A stretch of DNA of 64,000 nt from Apostichopus japonicus (Eukaryota; Echinodermata; Holothuroidea; Aspidochirotida; Stichopodidae): the NCBI RefSeq assembly GCF_037975245.1, contig NC_092568.1, positions 40,228,631-40,292,630 on the forward strand, in the 5' to 3' direction. The notes under the pieces were generated by a model that saw only the letters and a list, made by a program, of their open reading frames with translations, did not search any database and was not told the DNA's origin. Shown here piece after piece: positions 25,575 to 38,500 of the stretch. Numbering within the stretch: the stretch's first letter is position 1; each line of letters opens with the position of its first letter. A program made the position numbers and the translations under genes.

Positions 25575-25775
25575 AGTAAATGACCTCCATTGTCTTCCTC
25601 ACTACCACAATGTGACTCTGGTGATATCTGACTTCCATGGTCATCCTCACTACCACACTGTGACTCTTATCTAGTGGTATCTGATTTTCATTGTCTGCCA
25701 CACTACTACAGTGTGACGCTGAATATCTGACTTACATTGTCTTCCTCACTATTACAATGTGACTCTGTAATATAG
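25575..25775. repeat. Short tandem repeat, about 4 copies of ~58 bp
   Basis: Imperfect copies contain TGTCTTCCTCACTACCACA followed by TGTGACTCT and ATCTGACTT. Confidence 0.75.
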
Positions 25776-28140
25776 CCAAATACATGCGACAAGTACTCAG
25801 GAAAAATTTGTTCAAATACATAATTGAAGAATCAATTGGGTTAACTAAATATACACACATGCAGGGGGTACGAAGCTTCCAAAAAAGTAGGGGCACAACA
25901 TGCTATAAGCCGATACACACCGGCCATATCACTTAAATATATATGATGTGCTAGTATGCTATCAATACTATATGGTGCACGTGACTCTGTCAACCTACAT
26001 CTGTACTTTTGCCCATCCATAATTTAGAACTTCCGCAAAAGTTCTCCTGTGTTCATTCCTTGAACAAAACTCTTTAGCAACCTCGGTTAAATCCTTAGCA
26101 AGTACAAAATATAAATAATTAAAATAAAATATTAGAATTAACAAGGCTTAAGGTATCCAAAAGACAGTTCTTCATCAAAGTGGCACATTTTATTTGCCAG
26201 TAGGGCTCATTTGCTATTTTGGAAAAAAGTGGGGGCACGTTCCCCACGTGCATGTGTATGATTCGTGCTGACAATGATATCCTTTGTTCTCTCCAGGCAG
26301 AATTCAATTGGACGTAATCCAACAGAATGCTCTGATGGGCCAAAAGTCAAAAGTGGTCAACCTAAGCTCCATGTTATGAATTCTTTCGAATTGGTGAACT
26401 GATTATGTGATATTATAGAGTAATAACTGAAGCTAATGGAATATATTTTTTCTACCAAAGCATGCAAAATGTGCTACTTATTGGGTGATTTTAACGAGGA
26501 ATTAGAGAGTGCGACATGACGAAATTATTAAACCCAGTATCACTAGTTAATATGGAGAGAGATCCCCGACTTTTATCTTGATTGCTAGTTACTTATCCTG
26601 ACGTAATGATATGAGACCCAAATATTTCAATCATTTAAATTATGCATATTAGGTCAATTAAATCCCCTTCCTGTCGGATATTTTTATTAATTAACTAATA
26701 TTTGAGTGACTTAATTTATTTTATTTTAATTATGGAGAAACTTTCAAGTAATAATGACTACAACAAAAAATGATCATATATGACTTCATAACATGGACTA
26801 GCTTAATAAAGCCACGAACTCTCACTGCTGTCATTTGTGTTTCTTCCCTTCTGCAAATTTTATTCGTAAATGTTTGCGAACATTTTCTGCACTCTGTGTA
26901 GAATTGGAACGTTTATGCGCAAGCAATTTAAAGCGTTCAAGCCGAACATAGAATATGCTCTCTTTGTGCGCAAGACAAACGGTTGAGAACTGGCAAAATA
27001 TGTGCATATTGTACCTTATAGTAGGGCATGCAAATACGTACTTTGAGAATGCAAGCTTTTCGCGCACAACAGGCACAAAAGTGTCAATATTTTGACGTAT
27101 TTCGTGTAGAAAAACATGTCATATTCAAAATCATTTTAACTGCTTGTAGAATTTTAGCGCTCCACTCAGAAAGCTTCATAATGGTCCCTGGAAATGCCTT
27201 GAAATGCCCCCCCCCCCCCCCCACTTTCACACACACACTACTGTGTGTAATCTGTTCATGTAGCTCACAATATCATGTCAATTTTGCATAGTGAGTAGTA
27301 GTTTATGCAGGATAACAGATTCCCTCGTTATGTAGTGAAAGTGCAAAAACTTTGATGGATTTCTATATTCAGTCACAGTCACCAAAGTAAGAAATTTTAG
27401 CACGATAAGTGGCTTGAGTGAGTCGTTTTGCCTACAAAGCGTTGTCCGAACATGGTTAGTGAATTAGGCCTGGCTAGGTTGATTAGGCTTTGCCTACCTC
27501 AATACTCAGATTACTGGCTAGGCCTATACTGCTTACGCCCTTTTGCCACATTTACAGTGTTTGGAATATTTTTGAATATTATTATATTAATTATAGATAT
27601 GTTAATAGTCTTAACTATTCAAGACTTAAGTTATGACCTAAACTAGCCTAAATTAGACCAAGAGCAAAGCTACGACTATACCCATAAGTTAAACTAAGCC
27701 TATTTAAGTAATATTTAATTGATAGTAATATAAGCCCAGGACGTCATAACTGTCATCCAATGTTATTCTGTCAAGTTTATTTATCGTTCGGGATACAGTT
27801 TCAATTAAAATGAGGAGGTGATAATTGTTGTCATTAGGCTTTAGTCATATCGCATGCGAAAGGACGCCGTAACCGGTATATGGGCCTAGGCTAACTACAT
27901 CCAGGGTGCACTTATATCCAGAAGGCCTGGATGGGCAATGGATTGTGGGCACCTGATGCATGTATCGGAGGTCCATCAGGACAAACAATGATGTAGAGGA
28001 TAATTAAAGGATAGGAGTCAATACTTAATATCCTTTAAAAAATGAGATATACAAGTGTTTTACAAGAGTTAATAGTCGTATTAAAAATTGCATTACATTA
28101 ATAAATAAAGGTGATTGCAGACATTTGCTCCATAATATTG
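25776..28140. other. Non-coding stretch with transposon-like scraps
   Basis: No gene is recognised. The patch at about 26205-26260 (GGAAAAAAGTGGGGGCACG and its complement-like CGTTCCCCACGTG) and the patch at about 27150-27225 (GCGCTCCACTCAGAAAGC, then a C run at 27207-27222) look like decayed DNA transposon ends. The second resembles part of the nested element at 13.09 kb. Short open frames here (26119-26343, 26831-27291, 27428-27646) have no recognisable domains. Confidence 0.4.
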
Positions 28141-28167
28141 AAAGCTTTTTAACTTGTTCCTTTACAG

Positions 28168-28279
28168 GGTGGCATCATCTTGTCCAAGGGAAAATTGAAG
28201 GCACTGGAGGGTCAAGGATATCAGAACATACAAATAGGATCCTGGGCAATTTTTATGAAGAACCCCAATAGAGTTTCAG
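28168..28279 (+). other. Possible 112-nt exon or retroelement remnant
   Basis: A pyrimidine-rich tract and TTTACAG end at 28167, and TTTCAG is followed by GTATCA at 28280. The segment is open in frame 1 (37 codons). In frame 3 it reads HHLVQGKIEGTGGS, which faintly resembles the C-terminal region of some reverse transcriptases. With the weak donor and these competing readings I cannot decide between a host exon, an old retroelement and chance. Confidence 0.2.
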
Positions 28280-29736
28280 GTATCAGGAACTAACTCCTCG
28301 CCTGTCCCTACGGGGAGAAAAGAGGGCATGGGCAGGGCCTTGGGGGTAGTTCCCAAGTGCGCTCAACCATGGTTAACTATTGCCCCACTCATTTTGTGTT
28401 TGGGCAGTTTCGTAAAGTACCCAACAAGTTTGTTATTGATCAATCATTCCATTGTTCAGTTAGTATGCATACAAACTAAAGTGTCACACACAGATATGCC
28501 GACCTGACTTTATAGGTTCCATTGCTTTAAACGAAGAAACAAAAACTATTTCCAATAATTGATATCATCGCTGTTCAGCTATACAGCATGTCCTTCATAG
28601 TGTACACACCAAGGTTGTAACTGATTTCTTCACAAGGGACCACTTCACAGATAAAGGGGAGGAATGGCGAGTCTGGGGGCTATGATACTGTTATGAAAAT
28701 CTGTGGGTACCTATTAGGTATTGTTGTTGCATTTGAACGTTATTAGGAGACATGTTCTTTTGATTTTAAATAGAAATACACAAGGACAGAGAAGTGTCTT
28801 TAATTTCAGCTACCAGTTATTTAGTTAGGTGTATTATACTTCTTTTATTGGTGAATATACTTTTAGACTGCTAAAAACTTCTCTCCCCCTTATTTTGGTG
28901 ATATATACACCCGTGCGGATGAAATTCTCCTGAAAGCCATTTTAACCTACCAATTACAGTACCCAAGGCTAAGAACCCTAACTATAGTATCCCCCGCCTC
29001 AATACAATGCGCATGCCTAACAACAAATAAAATTTCACTCTATTCAAGCCCAATGTAAAGATGTAGTGACCAAAAATACCATACCCACCAACGTATTCGT
29101 AGGCGCCGACTTTATCTACATATGTGTAATATTTCATACCAATTAAGAATTAGGGATAGTTACTATATCTACACATAGGCATATATATATTCTCGCTCTG
29201 GACATGACTTTATCAAACGAATACAACATGTTAATGAGAATACATCACTTGTTAAAATCATCTGGGTTTTTCTAAAAGACATACTTAATAAAGTTTAAAC
29301 TTAGCAAGACCAAATCATTTCACACGACAGCTCGATTTTACCTCTTTCACGAAGATCGATAACTACATCCAAATAAGATAGCGCTGGTTAACTAAATTTA
29401 TTATTACCGCCACTTGTACTTAGGCTAATCATCAATCATCCTTCTAAACCTAAGCTATCCTAAGAATCTACAGTCTCGAAGCAAAATTCCAGCCAAATTG
29501 TATCCTCCTTCATCGACCTAAATCATTTCAATGCGCCTATAATAAGTTCGGTAAGCCATTCTGCTCCTCAAAAAAAAAAAACAGTATTTTCTGCTGACAA
29601 AAACGTTGTAAAGGAAAGTACCGTCAAGGGAGAATAACGGGAACCTTAATTCTGTCCATTCTTAAGCAGTATTAGAAGAGCGTGTAGTTTTTAATTATTA
29701 TATTCTATAGACAGGTTTCTATTGTTAAATATATTT
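28280..29736. other. Non-coding, nothing recognised
   Basis: AT-rich sequence on both strands without long open frames, tandem structure or recognised element ends. Confidence 0.5.
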
Positions 29737-30110
29737 CAAGGGCGTAGGAACCGGGGGGGGGCTGGGGGGCGCCAGCCCCCAGTGAAAAATGTAGAGGGGC
29801 GGAAGTATCATTCCGCCCCCCCCCCCCGGTTCGCAAGTCAGAAAACCCCTTTTTCATTTCCAAATGAGAAAAAAAATCTCATTTGGAGCACCAAATTGCA
29901 TCTAAGGCCAGGTGAAAATACAAAATTTAAGTTTACAAAATGGAGTGGGTGTTGAAGTGTGCTATATTGCACCAAATTGCATCTGAGGCCACCTGGAAAT
30001 GCAAAAAAATCCAAAGGGGAGGGGGACACCCCCTCCCCTTAGACCCCTCCCCCAGGCTGGCCATCAGTCTTCAGCCCCCAGATTTTCAAAAGAACCTTCC
30101 TACGCCACTG
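29737..30110. mobile_element. hAT-like MITE, 374 bp
   Basis: The ends are CAAGGGCGTAGGAACC and the complement of CAGTGGCGTAGGAAGG, matching at 12 of 16 positions. A perfect 8-bp direct repeat ATATATTT flanks the element (29729-29736 and 30111-30118). G-rich and C-rich stretches follow the left end, as in the interrupted element at 12.2 kb. It has no transposase. The two short open frames across it are low-complexity artefacts. The 8-bp duplication and the CAGTGGCG-type end support the hAT superfamily. Confidence 0.88.
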
Positions 30111-30128
30111 ATATATTTAATGTTTTTA

Positions 30129-30434
30129 GGGGGGAGGGGGTTGTTATACAATAAAGATATCAACAATGATGGCTCAACAGAGAATTATCCAGAAAAGTGT
30201 TTTGATTGTCTCCACGAAGAGCTAGGTCCTGTAGACTTAAATAGTGAGTCTTTGGAAGAAATTGTCAGCGATGCTTCTGTTTCCAGTAATGGAGAGAATG
30301 GATCGATGATGCAAGGTAGCGAAGATGAAACTATTTCCAAAGGAAGTCAGGCTCACTATGTTCAGAATCATAATTTCGTTGGAAATTTTAGGAGATTTGC
30401 AAATCTACACATTTTTGGAAACTGTATACTGTAA
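30129..30434 (+). other. Coding-like acidic stretch, unassigned
   Basis: Just right of the MITE, a frame open to the TAA at 30432-30434 reads as an acidic, serine-rich segment (for example LNSESLEEIVSDAS and SEDETISKGSQ). A T-rich tract ending TTTTTAG at 30128 could be an acceptor. There is no clear donor and no known domain, and the upstream part of the same frame is transposon. It may be a decayed exon. Confidence 0.2.
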
Positions 30435-30475
30435 GCAATGAGAAAATCAATGTTTACTATTTGCCGGACGCATAT

Positions 30476-30790
30476 ATGGCATCCATCTTGGATTTTCAAA
30501 ATGGCCGCTTTAAAAATGGGTGTTTATATCTCAACATGTTGGGGACCCAGAGTCCTGATTTTAACGGCTAAACCTACATTAGTAGGGGCAAGGAATCTAG
30601 TGGTACCAAGTGCAATAAGCTAAACGTAACCACAAGGCGGTCATCTTGGATTTTCAAAATGGCCGCCTTAAGAATGGGCGTTTCTCAGTATCTCAACTTC
30701 TAGGTGACATAGAGTCATGATTTTAACGGCTAATCCTATATTTTTAGGGGTGAGGAATCCTGTGGCACCAAGTACAATAGGGGAAACATA
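30476..30790. repeat. Two tandem copies of a ~155-bp repeat
   Basis: Copies at about 30476-30630 and 30638-30790 share CATCTTGGATTTTCAAAATG followed by GCCGC, a 'GATTTTAACGGCTAA' block and GCACCAAGT/GTACCAAGT near the end. The GGATTTTCAAAATGGC core is partly self-complementary. No coding. Confidence 0.8.
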
Positions 30791-31109
30791 ATAACAGATG
30801 GAGATGATAGTAGATGATCCCTTAGGCCTATTTGGTTTTACTCATGTTTAGCATTTGAAAGCACTAATTGCACTCAATAGAAGATGATTCATGGTTCTAG
30901 AAAGCCAGAAACCAGATTGTGACATCAAAAAGTTTTGATCCGACCAGGTAAGACATGAAATGTGTAGTTGATTTCTTAGGATATAACCCAAGCCTTTGTT
31001 TTATGTGTCTTTTCTAAACGTGAACAATTCTCTGTATCATTCTAAGGAGTATTTGTATGTAACTAAACGCAACTCCACTACTGTGTGCTATATGCAAAAT
31101 GGACGGTAT
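30791..31109. other. Non-coding, nothing recognised
   Basis: Low-GC sequence between the 155-bp repeat and the foldback element. Confidence 0.5.
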
Positions 31110-31940
31110 CCAGTCAAAACGTCCCTTTACCAAAACGTCCCCGCTTCTTAAGACCAAAACGTCCCCGCTTTTTACCAAAACGTCCCCGCAGTCAAAACGT
31201 CCCCGTGAGTCAAAACGTCCCCGCTTTTATAATCAGTTGGAATTCAAGTGTGGATGTTTTTAGTTCAAATCAAAGAGTAAGGATAGGTATAGTTTAGGTT
31301 GAAAACACAGTTTTTAGGAGTGGGAAGTGCCGGGTATGAGGGCGGAAACATTTTTGAGTATAATTTTCTGAGGTAAGATACTAGAAAAGGGAATGCAAGA
31401 GGGCTGTAGGGTAATAGCATTTTTTTAAACACGAGTTGGTTTCTGAATGAATGAATATATAACGATATTGAGGAAAGGGGAAAAGAATTTTTGTTTTGTT
31501 TATGTACAAGTTACTTTTAGAATATGCGAGACGGACTGGATGAAAGTGATATATATTTTCGTACAGCACATACGTTTATTTTTTTCTGAAGACACATTAT
31601 ATTTTTGATTTTCGTGATTGTTTGCCTATTTTGCTACCCTTCTCCAGAATTTATTCTGCCTTTCTTATTTTTGGATGGTCTAGAAGTGGGACTACGGCTA
31701 ATGCCCCAGCCCCTTTCCCGTCTATGTCCTAAACGAAATATAGTCCTTCATGATTTATTTAGCGCCTGTAATCCAACTTGCATGCCGATAACTTAGCCAA
31801 ATAATAACTTAAAATTAATATATATTAACAACTGTGAATGAATGTATTAGACGGGGACGTTTTGACTTACGGGGACGTTTTGACCAAAAGCGAGGACGTT
31901 TTGGTACGGGAACGTTTTGGTAAAGGGACGTTTTGACTGG
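31110..31940. mobile_element. Foldback-type element with CAAAACGTCC repeats
   Basis: The left end (CCAGTCAAAACGTCCCTTTA) is exactly the complement of the right end at 31921-31940. Both arms (about 31110-31228 and 31848-31940) consist of repeated CAAAACGTCC units, in direct orientation on the left and complementary on the right. The 620-bp interior has no recognisable gene. No confident target duplication is visible (TA-containing sequence lies on both sides). Its structure fits a foldback or MITE-like DNA element of unknown superfamily. Confidence 0.75.
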
Positions 31941-34900
31941 TAAGCAAATGGACACTCTGTTTTTGGACATATTAAATAAGTTTTTGAGGTGTGAACCTAA
32001 TTGCAAATTTCAGACAACTCGGTGCTTATGTAGTCTAGTATACCTTAATGCAATGAACAGTTTCAAAGTGTCGGGCTTGTCATTTGTAAAAGATGCACAT
32101 TTAGCTAACATTAACTGTTTATATTCACCTTTAAGGAAAAAGCAGAGCAAACAAAGCAAGCATTGTAGAAACGTAGAAAACGAAGGAATACCAACAAGAA
32201 TGACAAAAATAATCAATTGAGGAGCAAAAGATAACAGACGAAAGTATACCCAAGAGGGTATAATGACAATATGACTAGTAATGTTTTAATAGTGTTAAGA
32301 CGGCAAAGGGGAGGCAGTAAATATTCCATTATGTTGAAACCCTACAAGTATACCGGTACGTAATTGCCCATGAAAAGTGTGAATAAATTGCCAATGTATG
32401 TAGTCAACGTTTTAATAAATACACCTCGTCAGTAACATCGAACAGATTACACACGCCCGGACATGTCTGACTTCTCCCTCAGTCATGGAAATTCGGTCAC
32501 CCTGGGGAATCCCACCATGGGTGAACCTCCTAGAGAAGCTAGTCAGGAAAATTGACCATCACTATGGCATTTGTTGCAACTGACATAGTATATGTATATG
32601 GCCAACTGGTAAAGGCCCTACAATTCTTCATCCTCCCTATAAGAGTGATGACATGATAACTTTTACACAAATATACAATTGACATCATTTTCTGAATTGG
32701 ATATATTTCAAACGTAAAACAGGTGTAAAGGATTAATAGGTATCAATAACACAAACAAATTATGACACATAATTGGAATAGAGAAAGAATATCCTCTACA
32801 TGTTTGGCATGCAAGCAGGGAGAGTTAAATGCAACACGATAAATGGAGAAGATTGCAATTGAGGAAGATAATACTCAAAATTCTCCATTTGTAAAAATGA
32901 GAGATGAGATTGCTACAAAATTGCAATCATTCAAAAGAAAATAATGCACATTGTCTCACAAGTAGATATTGTGCAACTGCCTTCTTCTCTATTTCTTATA
33001 AGAAACATTCAAACCACAATTATCAAAGTATTTCTTTACAAAAGCACATGACAACATTTTGATTTCATTACGATACAAGGAAACGAGGGCAGACAAATTT
33101 CAGATAATCTAAGCCGACATATAATTTGTAGACAGTTCCCCCATTCGTTAGTTTAAAATCTAGCACAGATGAAATGCTGCATAAAACAATACGCTTGATG
33201 AAAAAGATGTATTTTTTATCTTCATTCCTCTATACCTGTGATATATATTAATAACATACTTGGTGTGGTAAAATGTATATGCATGAGTACAACACGTACA
33301 ACACATGGTCATTTATGATCCATTAATACGTTAAATCCCACTAAGGCTTAGAATTACTGACAACTAGTTCCACTTAAAGTGTTTTGTTTTGCAAATCTTC
33401 CAATCAATGGTCATACATTAGTATTTTAAACCAAATAACACCAATCCACACATATTCACAAATTAGATATGGAATCATAGGATACATTAATATCTCATTA
33501 AGGTTTTATATTACTATATGTTTTTATGAAAATGAAATAATTAAAACATTCATAAAAACCACAATAACAATAACAGGAAAATAAAAGAATAAAAGAAAAG
33601 AAGGTATACATTCTAATCTTATATATGTCCATTTTTTTTATTGGGAGGGCACATTGCTTACAAAGTGTTTTCCCACAAGCTATTGCAGTTGACAATTGTT
33701 ACAAGAGATCAAATGTAAGATAGACTTATGCTGTGTCAATTATCCAAGTTAAATGTATCAAACGTTTTGATTGGATGGATTTTAAATGGCCTACTTGGCT
33801 TTCCAAAGCCTTTCACTTGTAGTGGTTAACCTATGAGGTTACATGACAACTGTACTCATTTAGTGTAAATTTTTATTACCTTTCTTTGCATTTACTAATG
33901 CTTATTTTATATGTACATACAGTACAATGCTGCATGCAACACATATTTTGTTTTTGTGCATAAGATATTACTATACTTTAATCGAAAAGACTTGATTCTT
34001 AAAATGCAGATCCCTTCATGCATTTAATGTAAAACAAAGTAAAGGTGAAATGATTACCAAACATTACTGTGTAATTGCTTTGAGTAGTTTGCCCTCCTTA
34101 AAACTGTAGTTCTTATAACTACATATCCTACAGTTTATCATGATGGGATGAGTATCAACAAATAGTCATTGCAACTTACACATCAAAGCCCTTATAAAAT
34201 ATAAGCCTCTGCAGTAAAGGCCTAATGCATAATGCAATGTAATAGGCAAAAGTACTTTTATTAAACTAAATTAGTAATAATATTTAGGGACATGGACAGA
34301 GTCTAATTAAGCAGAAGTTGACATGAATTGACACTATTTCTTGTCTAATGTTTATAATTGTTTGTTGGAAGGGTAATTAAAGTAAATATACCTTAACAAA
34401 ATAAGCACCCGTTGAACCACAAATTAGGCACCAAAGTGTGAGTAGGACTCCAAATACAAACTCTACAAAGAAAAAGAAATTACCATTTAATTTTCTTTTG
34501 AAAAAATATAAAACATGCCAGGATGATACTACAAATTACATCTATGTAATTTCATCTGAATGGGACACTACGATATGACAACTGTAAATTGTTATAACGT
34601 TCAAGTTAAATGAAAAAAAAACATTAGCCAGTTTACAGATACATGGATACCATGATCAGAATGTAACAAGCAACCATAACTTTGTCATCCTGTTAAGAAA
34701 CATTTCTAAATGACTGTTACCCCAAACACAATTTAAACCATTACTTTTCAACAGTGTAATCCCCACATATGAAGCAAGTTTAAACTTGATGAAACAAGGC
34801 AGTTTTAACTTTTAAATGTGAGGAACTTGCCGGACATTTAGAAGAGCTTAATATTGAACGATGCAATTACGCTGACGGCAGAAGCGATCGGCAGAATCGA

Positions 34901-35032
34901 TGCTTATTGAAGAGCTCATATGACCGACTAATTATCAGAATTTCCAGCACATTTGGTTAAAATATTGACGTATTAACATCAACATTTCAGAACGGGTAAT
35001 ATCACCAAACTGGCAATCACCATTAATTATCC
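31941..35032. other. Non-coding intergenic stretch
   Basis: It holds the second copy of the dispersed repeat (about 32136-32230). Otherwise it is AT-rich sequence without convincing genes. Open frames of 60-95 codons here lack domains and overlap on both strands. Confidence 0.5.
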
Positions 35033-35038
35033 TTTATT
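35033..35038 (-). promoter_or_regulatory. Possible poly(A) signal of the ACSS1-like gene
   Basis: AATAAA on the minus strand, 310 nt past the stop codon. A variant ATTAAA lies closer, at 35240-35245. Either could define the 3' end; the choice cannot be made from sequence alone. Confidence 0.25.
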
Positions 35039-35347
35039 ATATCAATATATTTAATTTACCGAGATCTTTCAGAGAATAAATCATCACTAACAAATACTTT
35101 CCTTTCATGAATTCCTTTAACCATTTGAGTCCTTTCGTTTCTTTAAAATAGATACTTTCTCAAATCTGGCAATAATCAACAATATTTTGTTATCATTTTC
35201 ATAACAAGAATTTCATCTTATTTTCCAAAAATAAATCTTTTTAATCCATCAATCTATACCTGAGTGTCATTAATGTTGACCTTGATGAATACACTCAACG
35301 ATCTAATTTTGTTTCAGTCTTTTATCTTTACCATCTCTCTTACTATG

Positions 35348-35515
35348 TTACTGTTTACTAGTCAGTTGTTCATGTTTTTCAATCAGTGTTTCCACTATGG
35401 AAGGATCGGCTAGGGTAGAAGTATCTCCGAGGCTTTCTTTCTCTCCAGCACAAATCTTCCTTAGTATCCTTCTCATAATTTTACCAGAACGAGTCTTTGG
35501 AAGTCCTGGAGTGAT
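35348..35515 (-). CDS. ACSS1: ACSS1-like last coding exon l (168 nt)
   Basis: GTGACAG acceptor at 35516-35522. It encodes [20 protein letters not shown], then [20 protein letters not shown] and a 15-residue tail, and stops with TAA at 35350-35348. PKTRSGK carries the catalytic, acetylation-controlled lysine of the family. The tail does not look like a peroxisomal signal. Confidence 0.96.
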   Translation of the reverse strand: MTPGLPKTRSGKIMRRILRKICAGEKESLGDTSTLADPSIVETLIEKHEQLTSKQ

Positions 35516-38500
35516 CTGTCACCATGATAAGAAAAAAAAGTATGATTATTATACAGACAAACGCAACCTACAGCTGGGTAATTCGACCAATGAGAACAGC
35601 AGGCGCAAGCTTTCTTCCAGAAAGTTGAGACATTTGTTTCGACGATACAGCAAACCCTTGTTACTCTCAACAACATTCACCTCATAAATTGCAAATAATT
35701 TACATGAAACACAACTCTATTGTTTTAAGCATTTAAATGATGCTTCCTTCATTTTCATGCCATCTGTTTTGTATTTGTTTGATCACGTTTACTTATGATC
35801 ACCCAATGACTTTATTCAAACCTTCATTGATAAACCTTTGACCATAACTGACAGCCTCCATGCACTTAACAGTACAACTTCAGGTAACCTTTGACCTTAA
35901 CTGACAGCCTCCATGCACTTACCAGTACAACTTCAGGTAACCTTTGACCTTAACTGACAGCCTCCATGCACTTACCAGTACAATTTAAGGGAAACTTTAA
36001 CCTTAACTGACAGCCTCCATGCATTAACCAGTACAACTTCAGGTAACCTTTGCCTTAACTGACAGCCTCCATGCACTTGCCAGTACAACTTAAGGTAACC
36101 TTTAACCTTTAACTGACAGCCTCCATGCACTTACCAGTACAACTTCAGGTAACCTTTGACCTTTAACTGACAGCCTCCATGCATTTACCAGTACAACTTC
36201 AAATAACCTTTGACCTTTAACTGACAGCCTCCATGCACTTACCAGTACAACTTCAGGTAACCTTTGACCTTTAACTGACAGAATCCATCACTTACCAGTA
36301 CAACTTCAGGTAACCTTTGACCTTTTACTGACAGCCTCCATGCACTTACCAGTACAACTTCAGGTACAGCATAGCCAGCTATCTTTTTTTTGGTCATTGC
36401 TTTTAATTCTGCAATTATCTGTTCTTCAGGTTCTGTTATACCATCTTTCAGGATTACATAAGCATAGACACCTGCAATAATTACAAAAACAATACAAAAT
36501 AATTACATGAAATATAAAGGGATGTTAATGACAGCTGCACTAAGTATTAAGTTCTAATGTTATCTGTTCTTATGTTCTTTATGAGCTAAATAACTTTCAG
36601 AGCATCTTCTGAAGAAGATTCTCCTCTAACCACGACATCAAAAATTCTCTACTTTACTCACCCTCAGCAGGTAACACACTATAACAAATCCACCTTTTTT
36701 TTATCACTATGAATCTTTCCTTCTACTTCTGTCCACTTTCAGACAGAACCTGATTTCAGAACAATAACTTCAAGACTAAATTCAGCAGATAGAACAAGTG
36801 TCTATCAAAAATGTTATGTCAATACTTGTTTGTTCATCACACCTCTTCCACAAACCTTGAGCAAGCTAGAACAACGGCATGTATTTATTTTCAATATTTG
36901 GTTGCTAAGGAAGTTGTGTAAATCTACATCATTGCTGTTTCATTATAATCTTAATAGCAGGCAGGTCCAGCACTTTAATCTACATCTAGTTGCAGGTTCA
37001 CATTGCTTACACATAAACAAACAGAAGTAAAAGTGCTATATACTGTGGATCTGACAACACAGGCACAATAAAAATAGAGAAAATAGAGAAGAGAGGTTTC
37101 ATCCTGAATATTAGGTGTAAGACATCACAGTGTTTGAAAGTGCATGTGCAGGTGAGAAAAGAAATTTAACATCTTTGGTAAAAAAAAAACAGGTAAAGAG
37201 GTAAATATGTCAACAAAAACTGGCAAAAGCTAAGCAATGCTACATAACTCAGCCAGAAGAAACTATAATGCAAGATGTATTAAACAATAGCAGTGATCAA
37301 TTTATATGCTTCAAAGAGATAAAAGAAAATTTAAGTCCAGCCAAAACATGAGGCTTGCAATAGATGCCTACATTGAAAAACATGGCAAAAATGGTGCACA
37401 ACTTATTTGCTAACCACATGACAAAGAATATATAACATATTTGGCTTGTTGCTAGATATGACAAATGGTTTTGATGCTCTTTTCCAAGCAAGACAAACTT
37501 TCTGGAACATTTATATTTTATGTTACGAGTTGGCAAAATTAGAATCAACATTGTAATCAATGTAATATCATCCAGCATTGCACAATGATTTCACCAAATC
37601 TGTCAACAGCATTGTCTTTTGAAAATGATTTAATACTGTCCTTGGCATTTTCTGATACTATTAAGACAGTGTTCAAAGGAAACCTATATTCGTTGTTTCG
37701 ATTGTGTAGTTTCAATATTTACTTTAGGTTTCACTACATTTATAAACTATATATTCCTCAGTGGCAAGAAATAACAAGTTTCACAATTGCCGCTACTATT
37801 GAGTTATGTAATTCCACAGTATTCTTTGATCAGGAATCTGTAGTGAACAGAGGTGAAAATTCGAATAAACTATATATCTCTATACATCCAAGACCAGTGC
37901 CGTAACTAGGTCAGTTAGGCCTCCAGAACATGGGCCACAGAGGGCCACACTGTCAAAGAACAAACAATATGAACATCAATAGGCTGTCTTCAACAGACAA
38001 AGCCTGAGAGGGGCACGTCTAGATGCCTAGAGGTGTCAAATCTAAAACCAACATGGAACATAGAGTCTCCTTAAGATTCAATTTCTATTACTGCACAGGT
38101 GCTAGGTTGCTCCTCGCTATGCCACTGTTCACGGCCGGTTTTTTTTATACCCTCTATGTCACTGCATGATTCAATACTACCACACAACCTAGTCAAGGTA
38201 ATACTGTACCTCAGTGGCAGGAATAGACCAGTTTTAAAAATATTGTTTCAAATCAAGCCTGAACTGCACAGAAACCCACTACTCTACAGCTAGTTCATCT
38301 GTTGAAGGAATACACATATTTTATAACTGAGAGTTTTATTTCCCTTTTATGAGAGTATCTCTGATCTGGCAACAGGGAATAGGTGACATTGTTACTTCAA
38401 TAAAGAGGCAACAGGTCTTTTTGGTAAATTGCCATGTCCATTACCCAAACACAAACTGTACCTTGGTGAAGACTTGAAGTCAGAATATCAGCTGCTCCTT